The notes under the pieces are model-generated. The model saw only the letters and a list, made by a program, of their open reading frames with translations. It had not been told where the DNA came from and did not search any database. The position numbers and the translations under genes were made by a program. From positions 248,001-312,000 of the forward strand of contig NZ_JAPFPW010000002.1 in the NCBI RefSeq assembly GCF_026155325.1: DNA of 64,000 nt. The letters are read 5' to 3'. Positions 26,068 to 35,330 of the stretch are shown here, one piece after another (the stretch's first letter is position 1; each line of letters opens with the position of its first letter). The stretch is from Desulfobotulus pelophilus (GTDB taxonomy: Bacteria > Desulfobacterota > Desulfobacteria > Desulfobacterales > ASO4-4).

Positions 26068-26814
26068 TCAGGAGCGGCGGTTCACGAGGAGAATGCCGTT
26101 GGCCGTAAGCATGAAAACAATGACGGATAGATAATAGACAAGATCCCTGAGATCAAAAATGCCCATGGCAAAGGTGTTGAAATGGGTCAAAAAACTTAAA
26201 CCTGCAATGAAGGAGGCAAGGCTTTGGGGGGCACTGGCCCCCAGCATATCCATGACCGGTGGATAGCCGGCAAGAACGAAGAGCAGGCAGAAAATAAGGG
26301 TCAGCACAAAGCTGATCACCTGACTGCGGGTGAGGGCGGATGTGAAAATGCCCACGCTGAGAAAGGCTCCGGCCATGAAGAAGCTGCCGAGATAGGCACA
26401 GAAGATGGCAGAGAGATCCGGACTGCCGAGATAGAGCACCGTGAGCACCACAGGAAAGGTGAGAAAAAGGGCCAGTGCGATGAAGGCCCATGCGGCCAGA
26501 AATTTTCCCAGAATGATGGCCGTCAGGGAAAGGGGCAGGGTAAGGAGCAGCTCCAGGGTGCCCTGCCTTTGTTCATCGCTCCAGAGTCTCATGGAGACAG
26601 CGGGAATGAGAAAAAGAAAAATCCAGGGCTGCCAGTCGAAAAAGGGTCTGAGATCTGCCTGGCCGGATTCAAAGAGTCGGCTTACCTGAAAGGTAAAAAA
26701 GGCCTGCAGTATGAGAAAAATAACAAGAAACACATAGGCTACGGGCGTGATGAAATAACTCATGAGTTCCCGTTTGAACACGGCGCGTATGGAGTGAAAG
26801 GAAGAGGGCGTCAT
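26068..26814 (-). CDS. ABC-2 transporter permease (GldF-like)
   Basis: 248 residues with six predicted membrane helices. It opens with AVFKRELMSYFITPVAYVFL, the typical ABC-2/GldF N-terminus, and continues with DEQRQGTLELLLTLPLS, the conserved cytoplasmic loop of this permease family. AGGGAG lies before the ATG at 26814. It sits between the ATPase (138 bases upstream) and the auxiliary protein (65 bases downstream), all in one direction. Confidence 0.92.
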   Translation of the reverse strand: MTPSSFHSIRAVFKRELMSYFITPVAYVFLVIFLILQAFFTFQVSRLFESGQADLRPFFDWQPWIFLFLIPAVSMRLWSDEQRQGTLELLLTLPLSLTAIILGKFLAAWAFIALALFLTFPVVLTVLYLGSPDLSAIFCAYLGSFFMAGAFLSVGIFTSALTRSQVISFVLTLIFCLLFVLAGYPPVMDMLGASAPQSLASFIAGLSFLTHFNTFAMGIFDLRDLVYYLSVIVFMLTANGILLVNRRS

Positions 26815-26952
26815 GGAATGCTCCCTGTATGACAGTATGGAGTGTTGTCAGGTTGTTTCCGGAAAGGGATGAATCCGGAAATGATTTCTTTCCACCGGTC
26901 TTCTCCGGGAAGGGGAAGTGGGTAAGGCACCGGTATGGCATTATCGTTTATT

Positions 26953-27897
26953 TCAGGCTGCATTTTGCTGGGTGGTCAGCATTCGGAATATCGTGTCCAG
27001 CCTGCCCTGTGAAATGAAAATTTCGGTGAGGCAAGCTCCGGACTGGCGGCATATTCCCTCGATCTGTGAAGAAAAGTCCGGCTGATACTGCCGGGGCCGG
27101 ATGTGGAGCCGGGCAAACGCTGTATCCGTGGGTAGTGTTTCTTGTTTCACTTCACCAAGGGCACGAAGTTTTTCGAGAAGTGCGGCAGTCGGAGGGCTGC
27201 TGAGAGTGAGCGTGCAGGCACCGTAATCCGGGTCCTGACGGCGAAGGTTCTCCGGGCTGTCATCAGCCACAATACGACCTTCCGCAATGATGAGGGCTCT
27301 GGGGCAGAGGGCTTCCACCTCATCGAGAATATGGGTGGAAATGAGAATGGCCTTGGCCTCTCCCATGGCCTGTATCATCTGCCTCACTTCATGTTTCTGA
27401 TTGGGGTCCAGCCCGTCTGTGGGTTCATCCAGAATCAGGTAGGCGGGATCATGGAGGATGCTCTGGGCAAAACTGACACGCTGGCGGTATCCCTTGGAAA
27501 GGGTATGGGCGGGTTGGTTCGCCACGCTTGTCAGAAAACATCTGTCCATGGCCGTATCGGCAGCTCTGCCTCGGTTCTTTCCGGAAAAACCCCTGACTTC
27601 CGAACAGAAAAGTAAAAATTCCCGTACGGTCATTTCCGGATATACAGGGGCTGTTTCCGACAGGTAGCCCAGTCTGGCCCTGGCCTCTATGGGGTGATGG
27701 AGAATGTCACAACCATCAATGACAGCCGTACCGGAACTGGGTGGCAGATAGCCTGTGATCATGCGCATGGTGGTGGATTTTCCGGCCCCATTGGGGCCCA
27801 GAAAACCCAGTATCTCTCCCTTCTCAACGGTAAAGGAGATGGCATCCACGGCTTTTTTGCCGTTGAAGTCCTTGCTGAGGCTTTTGACTTCGATCAT
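26953..27897 (-). CDS. ABC transporter ATP-binding protein (GldA-like)
   Basis: 314 residues. Walker A GPNGAGKST, signature LSKGYRQRV, Walker B LILDEPTDGLDP and the H-loop STHIL are all present. The C-terminal about 95 residues form the extension usual for ABC-2 ATPases. Start ATG 27897 (MIEVKSLSKDF) has AGGAGA upstream; the open frame extends to 27948 without support. It should energise the GldF/GldG-like membrane partners encoded downstream. The substrate is unknown. Confidence 0.94.
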   Translation of the reverse strand: MIEVKSLSKDFNGKKAVDAISFTVEKGEILGFLGPNGAGKSTTMRMITGYLPPSSGTAVIDGCDILHHPIEARARLGYLSETAPVYPEMTVREFLLFCSEVRGFSGKNRGRAADTAMDRCFLTSVANQPAHTLSKGYRQRVSFAQSILHDPAYLILDEPTDGLDPNQKHEVRQMIQAMGEAKAILISTHILDEVEALCPRALIIAEGRIVADDSPENLRRQDPDYGACTLTLSSPPTAALLEKLRALGEVKQETLPTDTAFARLHIRPRQYQPDFSSQIEGICRQSGACLTEIFISQGRLDTIFRMLTTQQNAA

Positions 27898-28469
27898 GAA
27901 ACATGTCTCCTGAAAATGGCGGTTGGAGTTTGATGGAGGCCCTGTCATGGCTTTTTGTGAGGGCCGTTCTGTGCCGCGATTCGGTACAGGTCATGGGAAA
28001 ACCGGATAGGTCATGAGGAATTGTAAAAAAATGTAAATTTTGCATGGTAGCATTTCTGTATGATCCGGAAAAAACTAAGGCCGCAAGCCTTTTTTGTCAA
28101 ATGGCTTGTAACCCATAGGTCGGCCTGACTTGCGCAAGGCCATGGCTTCTGTTAGGAAGACAGGGCTGGAAAAACAAACCCTGTTTTTCGGCTTACCTGT
28201 CACAGTGAAGGACTTCCTTTGCAGCCCACTGTCTGTCATCCGGTCCTTCCGGAAGCTTTCTGGTTTTCACCGGAAGCTCTTATTGCCGCCGGAATAAAGT
28301 ACCCGTGATCTGTTATATCAGGCTGAACATCAGGTCCTTTGGGCCTGTGGAGTGTATAAGCTGGGAACAATGGAAAAAGATCTTTCATGAACGGGGCGGT
28401 ATTTTGTCCCCAAACAAACCTAAGCCCCTTATGTCGCTGTTTTTTCGGCAAGATTAAGGAAAGGGCCTG
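27898..28469. other. Intergenic region between divergent ABC and cytochrome-maturation genes
   Basis: 570 bases without a gene on either strand. It contains an ACAGGG..CCCTGT hairpin followed by T (28160-28188) and a repeated CCGGAAGCT word (near 28248 and 28269). Promoters for the ABC operon (minus) and resB (plus) are expected here. Confidence 0.55.
28160..28188 (+). terminator. Terminator-like hairpin, orphan
   Basis: ACAGGG (28160-28165) and CCCTGT (28179-28184) followed by TTTT. No plus-strand gene ends upstream for several kilobases, so it may end a small untranslated RNA, act in the resB leader, or be chance. Confidence 0.4.
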
Positions 28470-29846
28470 ATGGAAAAGAACAGAGCAACAGAGGAACAAG
28501 GTGTCATCCGGCAGGTATGGATGATGTTTGCATCCATAAAACTCTCCATCATTGTGCTGCTGCTGCTGGCGGCAACCTCGGTGGTGGGAACCCTCATTCC
28601 CCAGAGACCCGGTGCCCGGCCCGAGGCCGGAGAAGGGCTGTGGGCACAGATATCCTCCTTTCTGTATTTACATGACATGTACAATTCATGGTGGTTTCAG
28701 CTGCTTCTTCTGCTGCTGGCCGTCAATCTCATTGTCTGCAGCCTTGAGCGTCTGCCCGCCGTATGGCGCTGGGTACGGAAAACGGCCCGTCCTCCCCGTG
28801 CGGAAAGGGTTCGGAAGCTGGATAATGCCGCTGTTTTTATCCGGAAGGAAGATCTGGATACAGCCGAAAAAAAGGCACTTGATTCCCTGCGGGGCTGGGC
28901 CATTCGTACCGGTGTGGAGAGGGAAGGGGACAGTCGGCTGGTGCATGCGGAGTTCGGACGCTGGACCCGTCTTGGGGTATATGTGGTGCATCTGAGTGTA
29001 CTGCTTCTTCTTGCCGGTGGCCTTGTGGGCTCCCTGTTCGGGTTCTCCGGTTTTGTGAATATCCCTGAGGGTGAAACGGCCCATGAAATCAGGCTGAGGG
29101 GTGGTGGGGGAACCATGGATCCGGGTTTTTCCATCCGTTGTGATTCTTTTTATGTGGGTTTTTACCCCGATGGAACGCCCCGAAAATACCGTTCCACCCT
29201 CACCCTGCTGGACAGGGGCGGAAAGGAAATTCTCACGGAAGATATCCGGGTGAACCATCCCCTGACCTATCAGGGTGTTCGTATGTATCAGTCCAGTTAT
29301 GGTACGGCTGCGGCCCGTTCCGTTTCCCTGAAGCTGATCCCCGAACAGGGAGAACCCATCCTGTTGACGGGCGAGGTGAGGGAGCCTTTTTCCGTTCCCT
29401 TTACGGACGGTCATATCGTTCTCATGAATTTTATGGACAATTTCCAGTTGCGGGGGCACAGGCTGGGGCCGACCTTCCTGGGCTTCTATGAGTCCGCCGA
29501 AGGCAAACGAGAAACTCTGGTGCTGCCCCGGAGGCATCCGGGTTTTGACCGCATGCGCATGGGAGAACGGGGTTTCGCCATAGAGATAAATGATTATGAG
29601 CCCCTTTATTTTACAGGCCTTCAGGTAAGCAAAGATCCCGGTGTGGGGCTGGTGTATCTGGGTTTCACCCTCATGCTGCTGGGATGCTGGGTTGCCTTTT
29701 TTCTCTCGCACAGAAGACTTTTTGTCCTTCTGGAAAAGGGGGAAGACGGTGGTGTGCAGTATACGGTGGCGGGTACTGCCAACCGTGGTCAGCATGCCCT
29801 GAATCATCGGGTTGTGCGGATTGCAGAAAACCTGAAAAAGGCCTGA
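28470..29846 (+). CDS. resB: Cytochrome c biogenesis protein ResB (Ccs1)
   Basis: 458 residues. The N-terminal ASIKLSIIVLLLLAATSVVG followed by TLIPQ is the hallmark of ResB. Further helices lie near 72-92 and 170-190, a large periplasmic domain follows, and the last helix is near residue 400 (VGLVYLGFTLMLLGCWVAFF). ResB with CcsA forms the system II haem lyase that carries haem across the membrane and attaches it to CxxCH of apocytochromes. AAGGAAAGGG precedes the start. The partner gene ccsA follows after 59 bases. Confidence 0.95.
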   Translation: MEKNRATEEQGVIRQVWMMFASIKLSIIVLLLLAATSVVGTLIPQRPGARPEAGEGLWAQISSFLYLHDMYNSWWFQLLLLLLAVNLIVCSLERLPAVWRWVRKTARPPRAERVRKLDNAAVFIRKEDLDTAEKKALDSLRGWAIRTGVEREGDSRLVHAEFGRWTRLGVYVVHLSVLLLLAGGLVGSLFGFSGFVNIPEGETAHEIRLRGGGGTMDPGFSIRCDSFYVGFYPDGTPRKYRSTLTLLDRGGKEILTEDIRVNHPLTYQGVRMYQSSYGTAAARSVSLKLIPEQGEPILLTGEVREPFSVPFTDGHIVLMNFMDNFQLRGHRLGPTFLGFYESAEGKRETLVLPRRHPGFDRMRMGERGFAIEINDYEPLYFTGLQVSKDPGVGLVYLGFTLMLLGCWVAFFLSHRRLFVLLEKGEDGGVQYTVAGTANRGQHALNHRVVRIAENLKKA

Positions 29847-29850
29847 CTCA

Positions 29851-29894
29851 TTCGAATTCTGTGAATTCAAATTTCATTTTCATACTAAAAGTAT
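29851..29894. promoter_or_regulatory. Two small palindromes between resB and ccsA
   Basis: TTCGAATTC-TGT-GAATTCAAA (29851-29871; one mismatch pair) and ATACT-AAA-AGTAT (29882-29894) sit directly before the ribosome site of ccsA. They may be hairpins that balance expression of the two genes, or operators. Confidence 0.35.
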
Positions 29895-29905
29895 AAGGAA
29901 GAGCG

Positions 29906-30742
29906 ATGAACAGTTCTCTTATTCTTTCCATTGTTACCTTTGTATATGGTGCCGCCGCCCTTTTGTACCTTTCGGCCTGGGTCTTTCAAAAACCCGCCTG
30001 GGGTAAGGGCGCTACGGTTCTTCTCTGGACAGGGCTGCTTGGCAATACGGTTGGCTTTTGTCTGCGCTGGGCGGAAAGTTATCAGATGGGTATCGGACGT
30101 ATTCCCTTGTCCAACCTGTATGAATCCCTTGTTTTCTTTTCCCTGAGCATGGCAGCCCTCTATCTGTTTGTGGAATGGAAAACGGGCCGCAGGGAAGTGG
30201 GGGCTTTTTTTGGTCCACTTATTTTTCTTGCCATCGCCTATGCTTCCCTGTCTCCCCATATCAATGATCAGATCCGGCCGCTGGTGCCTGCTTTGAAGAG
30301 CAACTGGCTGACAGTCCATGTCATTACCTGTTTTCTTGGCTATGCGGGGTTTGCTCTGGCCTTTGCCACCAGTATCATGTTCCTCATTCATCCGGGGGAG
30401 GGCAGTGACAGGGGCTGGAGAAGCCGTCTTCCGGCCCCGGACATACTGGATGACCTTACCTATCGTATGGTGGTGTTTGGTTTTCTTTTTCTTTCTCTGG
30501 GAATTATTACCGGTTCGGTGTGGGCTAACTCCGCCTGGGGCAGTTACTGGTCATGGGACCCCAAGGAAACCTGGTCTCTGATCACCTGGATTATTTATGC
30601 CGTTTTGCTCCATGCCCGGCTTATGCGCTCCTGGACGGGCAAAAAAATTGCTTGGGTGTCCATTCTGGGTTTTGCTGCGGTGATGTTTACCTACTTTGGC
30701 GTTAACTTCCTTCCCGGACTGCACAGTTACGGCAGTTTCTGA
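29906..30742 (+). CDS. ccsA: Cytochrome c biogenesis protein CcsA (ResC)
   Basis: 278 residues, eight predicted helices. The WWD haem-handling motif is seen in [18 protein letters not shown]. Conserved periplasmic histidines are in SPHIND and VHVITCFLG-type segments and in [10 protein letters not shown]. It works with ResB as the system II haem delivery and ligation complex. ATAAGGAAGAGCG precedes the start. It is followed after 11 bases by murA, a common operon partner only by position. Confidence 0.95.
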   Translation: MNSSLILSIVTFVYGAAALLYLSAWVFQKPAWGKGATVLLWTGLLGNTVGFCLRWAESYQMGIGRIPLSNLYESLVFFSLSMAALYLFVEWKTGRREVGAFFGPLIFLAIAYASLSPHINDQIRPLVPALKSNWLTVHVITCFLGYAGFALAFATSIMFLIHPGEGSDRGWRSRLPAPDILDDLTYRMVVFGFLFLSLGIITGSVWANSAWGSYWSWDPKETWSLITWIIYAVLLHARLMRSWTGKKIAWVSILGFAAVMFTYFGVNFLPGLHSYGSF

Positions 30743-30753
30743 TAAGGGATTCC

Positions 30754-32007
30754 ATGGATACCATAGAAATCAAAGGTGGTGTGCGCCTGAACGGGGAAGT
30801 GCCCATCAGCGGTGCCAAGAATGCAGCCCTTCCCATTCTGGCTTCGGCCCTTCTGGTGGAAGGAAGCTGTGGATTTTCCCGTGTTCCCAATCTGAGAGAT
30901 ATTGATTCTATTCTTCTTCTTCTGGAAGATCTGGGCTGTACCGTGACAAGGGATGAGGATCGGGTCCGCGTGGATGCGGCGGGTCTCAACCGTACGGAGG
31001 CCGCCTATGATCTGGTAAGAAAGATGCGGGCTTCCATTTTGGTACTGGGTCCCCTTGTGGCCAGACTGGGTAAGGCCAGGGTTTCTCTGCCCGGTGGCTG
31101 TGCCATTGGTGCACGGCCCGTGGATCTGCATCTCAAAGGGCTTGAGGCCATGGGAGCCCGTATCCGTCTGGAACATGGATACGTGGAAGCGGAAGCGTCG
31201 CGTCTGAAGGGAGCGGATATCTGTTTTGATGTGCCTACGGTGGGGGGCACGGAGAATCTGATGATGGCCGCTGCCCTTGCCGAAGGCGAAACCATTCTCA
31301 GAAATGCGGCAAGGGAGCCGGAAATTGTTGCCCTGGCCGATGTGCTCAATGCCATGGGTGCCTCGGTGGAAGGGGCGGGGACATCGAAGATAGCCATTCA
31401 GGGGGTTTCTTCCCTCCAACCCGTAAGTACAGAAATTATTCCGGATCGCATAGAAGCAGGGACCTTTCTGGTGGCAGGGGCACTGACCGGAGGAGATGTG
31501 ACAGCCTGTGGTTGCAATCCGGATCACCTGAGGGCTGTCATAGACAAGCTTCGGGCCACCGGTGCACATGTGGAAACTGGGCCGGACTGGGCCCGGGTGA
31601 GGGGGCAGTTTCCAATCAAAAGTGTGGATATAACTACCCAGCCCTATCCGGGGTTTCCCACGGACATGCAGGCGCAGTTCATGGTACTGCTCAGCATGGC
31701 AGAGGGAACCAGTGTGATTTCGGAAAATATTTTTGAAAACCGCTTTATCCATGTTAGCGAACTGCAGCGTATGGGCGCCGCCATCAGTCTGCATGCGGGG
31801 AATACGGCCAAGATACGGGGCGTAAAGGAGCTTTCCGGCGCACCGGTCATGGCTTCGGATTTACGGGCCAGTGCCTCTCTTATTCTGGCAGGTCTTGTGG
31901 CCACCAATACAACGGTGGTGCACAGGGTTTATCATCTGGACAGGGGCTATGAGGCCATGGAAGAGAAGTTTACACGGCTGGGAGCCCGTATCCGCCGTAT
32001 CCGGTAA
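30754..32007 (+). CDS. murA: UDP-N-acetylglucosamine 1-carboxyvinyltransferase
   Basis: 417 residues, the normal length. The active-site Cys is at 116 in [32 protein letters not shown] is the canonical N-terminus, and the Asp/Arg-rich PDRIEAGTF and TDMQAQFM segments are present. The enzyme adds the enolpyruvyl group of PEP to UDP-GlcNAc, first committed step of peptidoglycan synthesis, in the cytoplasm. It has Cys rather than the Asp substitution that gives fosfomycin resistance, so sensitivity is expected from sequence. AAGGGATTCC precedes the ATG. Confidence 0.97.
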   Translation: MDTIEIKGGVRLNGEVPISGAKNAALPILASALLVEGSCGFSRVPNLRDIDSILLLLEDLGCTVTRDEDRVRVDAAGLNRTEAAYDLVRKMRASILVLGPLVARLGKARVSLPGGCAIGARPVDLHLKGLEAMGARIRLEHGYVEAEASRLKGADICFDVPTVGGTENLMMAAALAEGETILRNAAREPEIVALADVLNAMGASVEGAGTSKIAIQGVSSLQPVSTEIIPDRIEAGTFLVAGALTGGDVTACGCNPDHLRAVIDKLRATGAHVETGPDWARVRGQFPIKSVDITTQPYPGFPTDMQAQFMVLLSMAEGTSVISENIFENRFIHVSELQRMGAAISLHAGNTAKIRGVKELSGAPVMASDLRASASLILAGLVATNTTVVHRVYHLDRGYEAMEEKFTRLGARIRRIR

Positions 32008-32069
32008 TATTACTGGGAAAGCAGAATGTCCGAAAAGACCCGTAAAAGGATACAACAGGAGATCAGAGC

Positions 32070-32513
32070 ATGGCCTACTGGAGCTGGGTTCCAGGTCTGG
32101 AAATTCATATCCCGGAAATAGATGCACAGCACCGGCAGATTGTTGACTACATCAATATTCTTGCCACGGCAGTGGAAGAGGGGAACACCGCGAAGACCTC
32201 GGTGGTGCTGGAAAAGCTGATCCAATACACGGTCACCCATTTCCGTTTTGAGGAAAAGCTCATGAAGGAGGCTGGTTATGAGCTCTTTCGGGAACATTGT
32301 CTTCTTCATGAAAGCTTCAAGGAACAGGTTTTGCGCTACCAGAAGCGTCTTGATGAGGGAGAAGATGTTGCCCATGATCTGCTTACCATGCTCAGTCGCT
32401 GGCTAGTGGCACATATTAAAAACGAAGACAAGGCTTTTGCACCCATCGTCATCCCCCATCTGGATAAAGGCTGGGTGAAAAGAAAGCTGGCGCAGTTTTT
32501 CCCCGGCAGGTGA
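32070..32513 (+). CDS. Bacteriohemerythrin
   Basis: 147-residue four-helix bundle with di-iron ligands in their usual places: His in EIDAQHRQ, His and Glu in THFRFEEKLM, His residues in REHCLLHESF, His and Asp in HIKNEDKAF. Such proteins bind O2 reversibly and may protect or sense in oxygen-poor bacteria. AGGAG stands 12 bases before the ATG. It lies 62 bases after murA, with no obvious functional link. Confidence 0.93.
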   Translation: MAYWSWVPGLEIHIPEIDAQHRQIVDYINILATAVEEGNTAKTSVVLEKLIQYTVTHFRFEEKLMKEAGYELFREHCLLHESFKEQVLRYQKRLDEGEDVAHDLLTMLSRWLVAHIKNEDKAFAPIVIPHLDKGWVKRKLAQFFPGR

Positions 32514-32583
32514 TGTCATCATGCCGGATATTCAGCTGCCTGAGCCATAGGCTCTTTCGGACCGGCAGACCCGTAACCATGGG

Positions 32584-35052
32584 TTGAAACCTGTGCGTTT
32601 TTCATCCATATCATTCTGGAAAAGACCGGCCATTCCTCTGCTGCTGGCCTTTGCAGCGGGCATTTTCTGGGCGAGATTTTGGCCCCTGCCAGCTTTTGGT
32701 GTACAGATAGCTTCCCTGACGGGTCTTACACTTTTGGCTCTGTCTTTTCGAAGCCCCCGCTCCCTCTTTTTTTCCTGCCTTCTCCCCCTTCTATGCCTGC
32801 TTGCCGTGGGACACCTGACCGGTCTTCAGGTACACGGACCGGATAGGCAAGCAGGCCGCCTTGTTTCTTTTGTTCAAAACGACACCGTTGAGGTAACGGG
32901 TCGTATCCATGGTCTGCCCAAGCCCCGCTACGGAAGGACGCAGTCCCACCTGACGCAGGTGGAAGTCCGTAGGTATTCCGGCGAGATGATGTCCGTTGAG
33001 GGAAGGCTGGTGTTCACTTTGGTGGGTGAAGGGGAGGTTCCCCTGCCGGGAAGCCTTGTTCGTTTTACAGGTAAAGTCAGACCCTTTGATAATTTTGAGA
33101 ATCCGGGTGGGTTCGATTACCGGAGATTTCAGCATGGTCGGGGCATCATGGGGCGGGTCTGGTGCCGATACAGGGATCTGGAGGTGCTGGATGCGGAGCC
33201 CGCAGGGCTTGTCCCAAAGGTGGATCGATTCCGTTTTTTTCTTGGAGAAAAGATCCGGTCGGCTGTGCAGGACAGGGATGCAGGGGCGGTTCTTTCCGCC
33301 ATGCTCATTGGTGACAGGAGTCATGTGACCCCTGCCCTGCGGGAAGCGTATACAAAAAGCGGTATTGCCCATCTCATGGCCATATCCGGTCTTCATGTGG
33401 GGCTTCTTGCCGGTGGTATCTTCTGGCTTACCGAACGTTTTTTACGGTGGTTTCGTTTTTTTACGGAACGGGGTCTGACCCGAAGGGTGGCCGCTTTTCC
33501 TGCCCTTGTTACGGCCCTTTCTTATGCCATGATATCCGGTGGGGCTCCTTCGGCCTTACGGGCTGTGGTCATGGTAGCCTGCGGACTCTGGGTTCTGGTG
33601 ATGCGTCGCCGTACGGATGTATGGAGCCTCCTGATACTGGCGGCGGCCCTTCTTCTGGCAACGGAGCCTGAACGTCTTGTAAATGTGGGCTATCTTCTCA
33701 GTATCACTGCCGTAGCCGGTCTGATTCTGGGCTTTCAGCGTTATCCCCAGTCCTTTTCCGGTGTGAGGGATGTTCATGCCAGTGCCTTGCTGTGGCTGAA
33801 AGGGCTTTTCAAAACCTCTCTTTTTGCAGCCCTGTTTACAGCTCCCATCTGCCTTTACGTGTTCCGGGAGGTTTCCCTGATTGGTATGGCCGTCAATCTT
33901 GTGATGGTACCGCTCATGGGGATGCTGACCCTGCCCCTTGCCATGGCAGGTCTTTTTTTATCCCTCTTTTTCCGCACAGGTGAGAGGTTCCTGCAACTGG
34001 CAGGTGTACTGACCTCATGGGGAAATGGACTGGCTGAATGTGCGTCCAGTTTGCCCTTTGCCGTACTGCGGCCCGGTGCTCTTACACTGCTGGAAGTGAC
34101 TATTCTGTATGGGTTTCTCCTTCTCTGGCTGGGTTTTGATAAGAAAAAAGGATGGCAGAGGCCACGGGTGGCCCTGGCTCTTTTTCTGGTACTGCTTCTG
34201 GCAGGTGATACCCTGCGATGGACCCTTGCCCGTATGGGGCCGGACAGCCCTGTTGTTACCATACTGGATGTGGGGCAGGGTTCGGCTGCAGGCATTCGGC
34301 TGCCCGGCGGAGGGGTTATGCTGGTGGATGGTGGCGGGTTCCCATGGCCGGACTCCATGGATACAGGCCGAAGTATTCTTTCTCCATGGCTGGATTTTCA
34401 GAAGATTCGAACCATTGATGTGCTGGTGGCATCCCATCCCCATGCGGATCATGTGAGGGGTTTTTTTTATCTGGCGGAGCGGTACCGGGTAAAAGAACTC
34501 TGGATAGCCGAGGCGGCCCTGCAGGAAACCATGGGGCAGGAACTTGTGTCGGCCTTCAGAGAACGGGGCACCCGTATCCGGCACCCTTCCATGGAAAAGG
34601 ATCCTCTGGAGCTGAAAGGGGCGGTTTTTGAATTTTTTGGTCCCGGCTCCATGCGGTTTTCCAGTGTTAATGATGACTCCCTGGTTTTCCGCATGCAAAC
34701 GCCCCATGGCAGCATGCTGTTTACGGGAGATGCGGAAAGAAGGGCGGAAAGCTATTATGCGAAAACCCATGGAAATGCCCTGGCGTCGGATGTACTCCTT
34801 GTAGGGCATCATGGAAGCCGGACATCCACACAGGCCTCTTTTCTGCACGCGGTGAATCCTTCCCTTGCCCTGATTTCCTGCGGTGTCAGAAACCGTTACC
34901 GTTATCCTTCGGTGGAGGTTCTCCGTAGGCTGGAAGCTTCCGGTGTGCGGGTTTTCCGAACGGATACGGGGGGAGCCGTCACCCTTGTTTTCAAGGAAGA
35001 GACCATTAAGGCAGGGCATACCCCCATCGGTATCTGGGACAGGCTTTGGTAA
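32584..35052 (+). CDS. comEC: ComEC/Rec2 DNA-uptake channel protein
   Basis: 822 residues in the full three-part layout: N-terminal helices and OB-like DUF4131 domain (about 30-190), the Competence membrane domain starting near 245 (AVLSAMLIGDR, then HLMAISGLHVGLLAGG), and a C-terminal metallo-beta-lactamase domain from about 555 (ILDVGQGSA, SHPHADHVRG, VGHHGSRTST). ComEC passes single-stranded DNA over the inner membrane; the hydrolase domain probably degrades the other strand. The start is uncertain: TTG 32584 gives the best-aligned N-terminus, GTG 32593 is close. A terminator follows at 35247. Confidence 0.95.
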   Translation: MKPVRFSSISFWKRPAIPLLLAFAAGIFWARFWPLPAFGVQIASLTGLTLLALSFRSPRSLFFSCLLPLLCLLAVGHLTGLQVHGPDRQAGRLVSFVQNDTVEVTGRIHGLPKPRYGRTQSHLTQVEVRRYSGEMMSVEGRLVFTLVGEGEVPLPGSLVRFTGKVRPFDNFENPGGFDYRRFQHGRGIMGRVWCRYRDLEVLDAEPAGLVPKVDRFRFFLGEKIRSAVQDRDAGAVLSAMLIGDRSHVTPALREAYTKSGIAHLMAISGLHVGLLAGGIFWLTERFLRWFRFFTERGLTRRVAAFPALVTALSYAMISGGAPSALRAVVMVACGLWVLVMRRRTDVWSLLILAAALLLATEPERLVNVGYLLSITAVAGLILGFQRYPQSFSGVRDVHASALLWLKGLFKTSLFAALFTAPICLYVFREVSLIGMAVNLVMVPLMGMLTLPLAMAGLFLSLFFRTGERFLQLAGVLTSWGNGLAECASSLPFAVLRPGALTLLEVTILYGFLLLWLGFDKKKGWQRPRVALALFLVLLLAGDTLRWTLARMGPDSPVVTILDVGQGSAAGIRLPGGGVMLVDGGGFPWPDSMDTGRSILSPWLDFQKIRTIDVLVASHPHADHVRGFFYLAERYRVKELWIAEAALQETMGQELVSAFRERGTRIRHPSMEKDPLELKGAVFEFFGPGSMRFSSVNDDSLVFRMQTPHGSMLFTGDAERRAESYYAKTHGNALASDVLLVGHHGSRTSTQASFLHAVNPSLALISCGVRNRYRYPSVEVLRRLEASGVRVFRTDTGGAVTLVFKEETIKAGHTPIGIWDRLW

Positions 35053-35246
35053 TGAAGATCTCTGTGTGGTGTTGTTGTTGGATGGTTTTTAAGCTGTGTT
35101 AGAATTTTATCTGCCCTGATGGAGCCAGCAGGCCGGGTTTTGTCTCCGTGGCCCCTTGTTTCTGGCTGGTTCCCTTTCCATTGTACCCGCTGTACTCCCC
35201 TGACGAAAAAACAGATTTAACCATCCCTTAACCTCTCCTGCCTCAT

Positions 35247-35281
35247 ATCCGGATCATCCGACTGTGATCAGCCGGATTTTT
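35247..35281 (+). terminator. Intrinsic terminator after comEC
   Basis: ATCCGG (35247-35252) and CCGGAT (35272-35277) with an inner GATCA/TGATC stem, followed by TTTT. It is 195 bases past the comEC stop and just upstream of the efflux operon. Confidence 0.8.
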
Positions 35282-35286
35282 CAGGT

Positions 35287-35310
35287 GCTGTCCGGACAGC
35301 ATTTTATGAT
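35287..35310 (+). promoter_or_regulatory. 14-base perfect palindrome and -10-like box before efflux operon
   Basis: GCTGTCCGGACAGC (35287-35300) is a perfect dyad, followed after four bases by TATGAT (35305-35310), a good -10 candidate 20 bases before the coding start. No consensus -35 is seen at 17 bases. The site is a plausible operator for the OmpR-type regulator encoded at the end of the operon (inference). Confidence 0.45.
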
Positions 35311-35330
35311 GACTGGCTGAGGGAGAAAGA

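Noticed and set aside
28686-29870. 394-codon minus-strand frame opposite resB
   Set aside because: Mirror of the resB codon pattern in GC-rich DNA; the plus-strand gene is unambiguous.
30727-31794. 355-codon minus-strand frame opposite murA
   Set aside because: Shadow of murA; the protein is His/Gln-rich noise.
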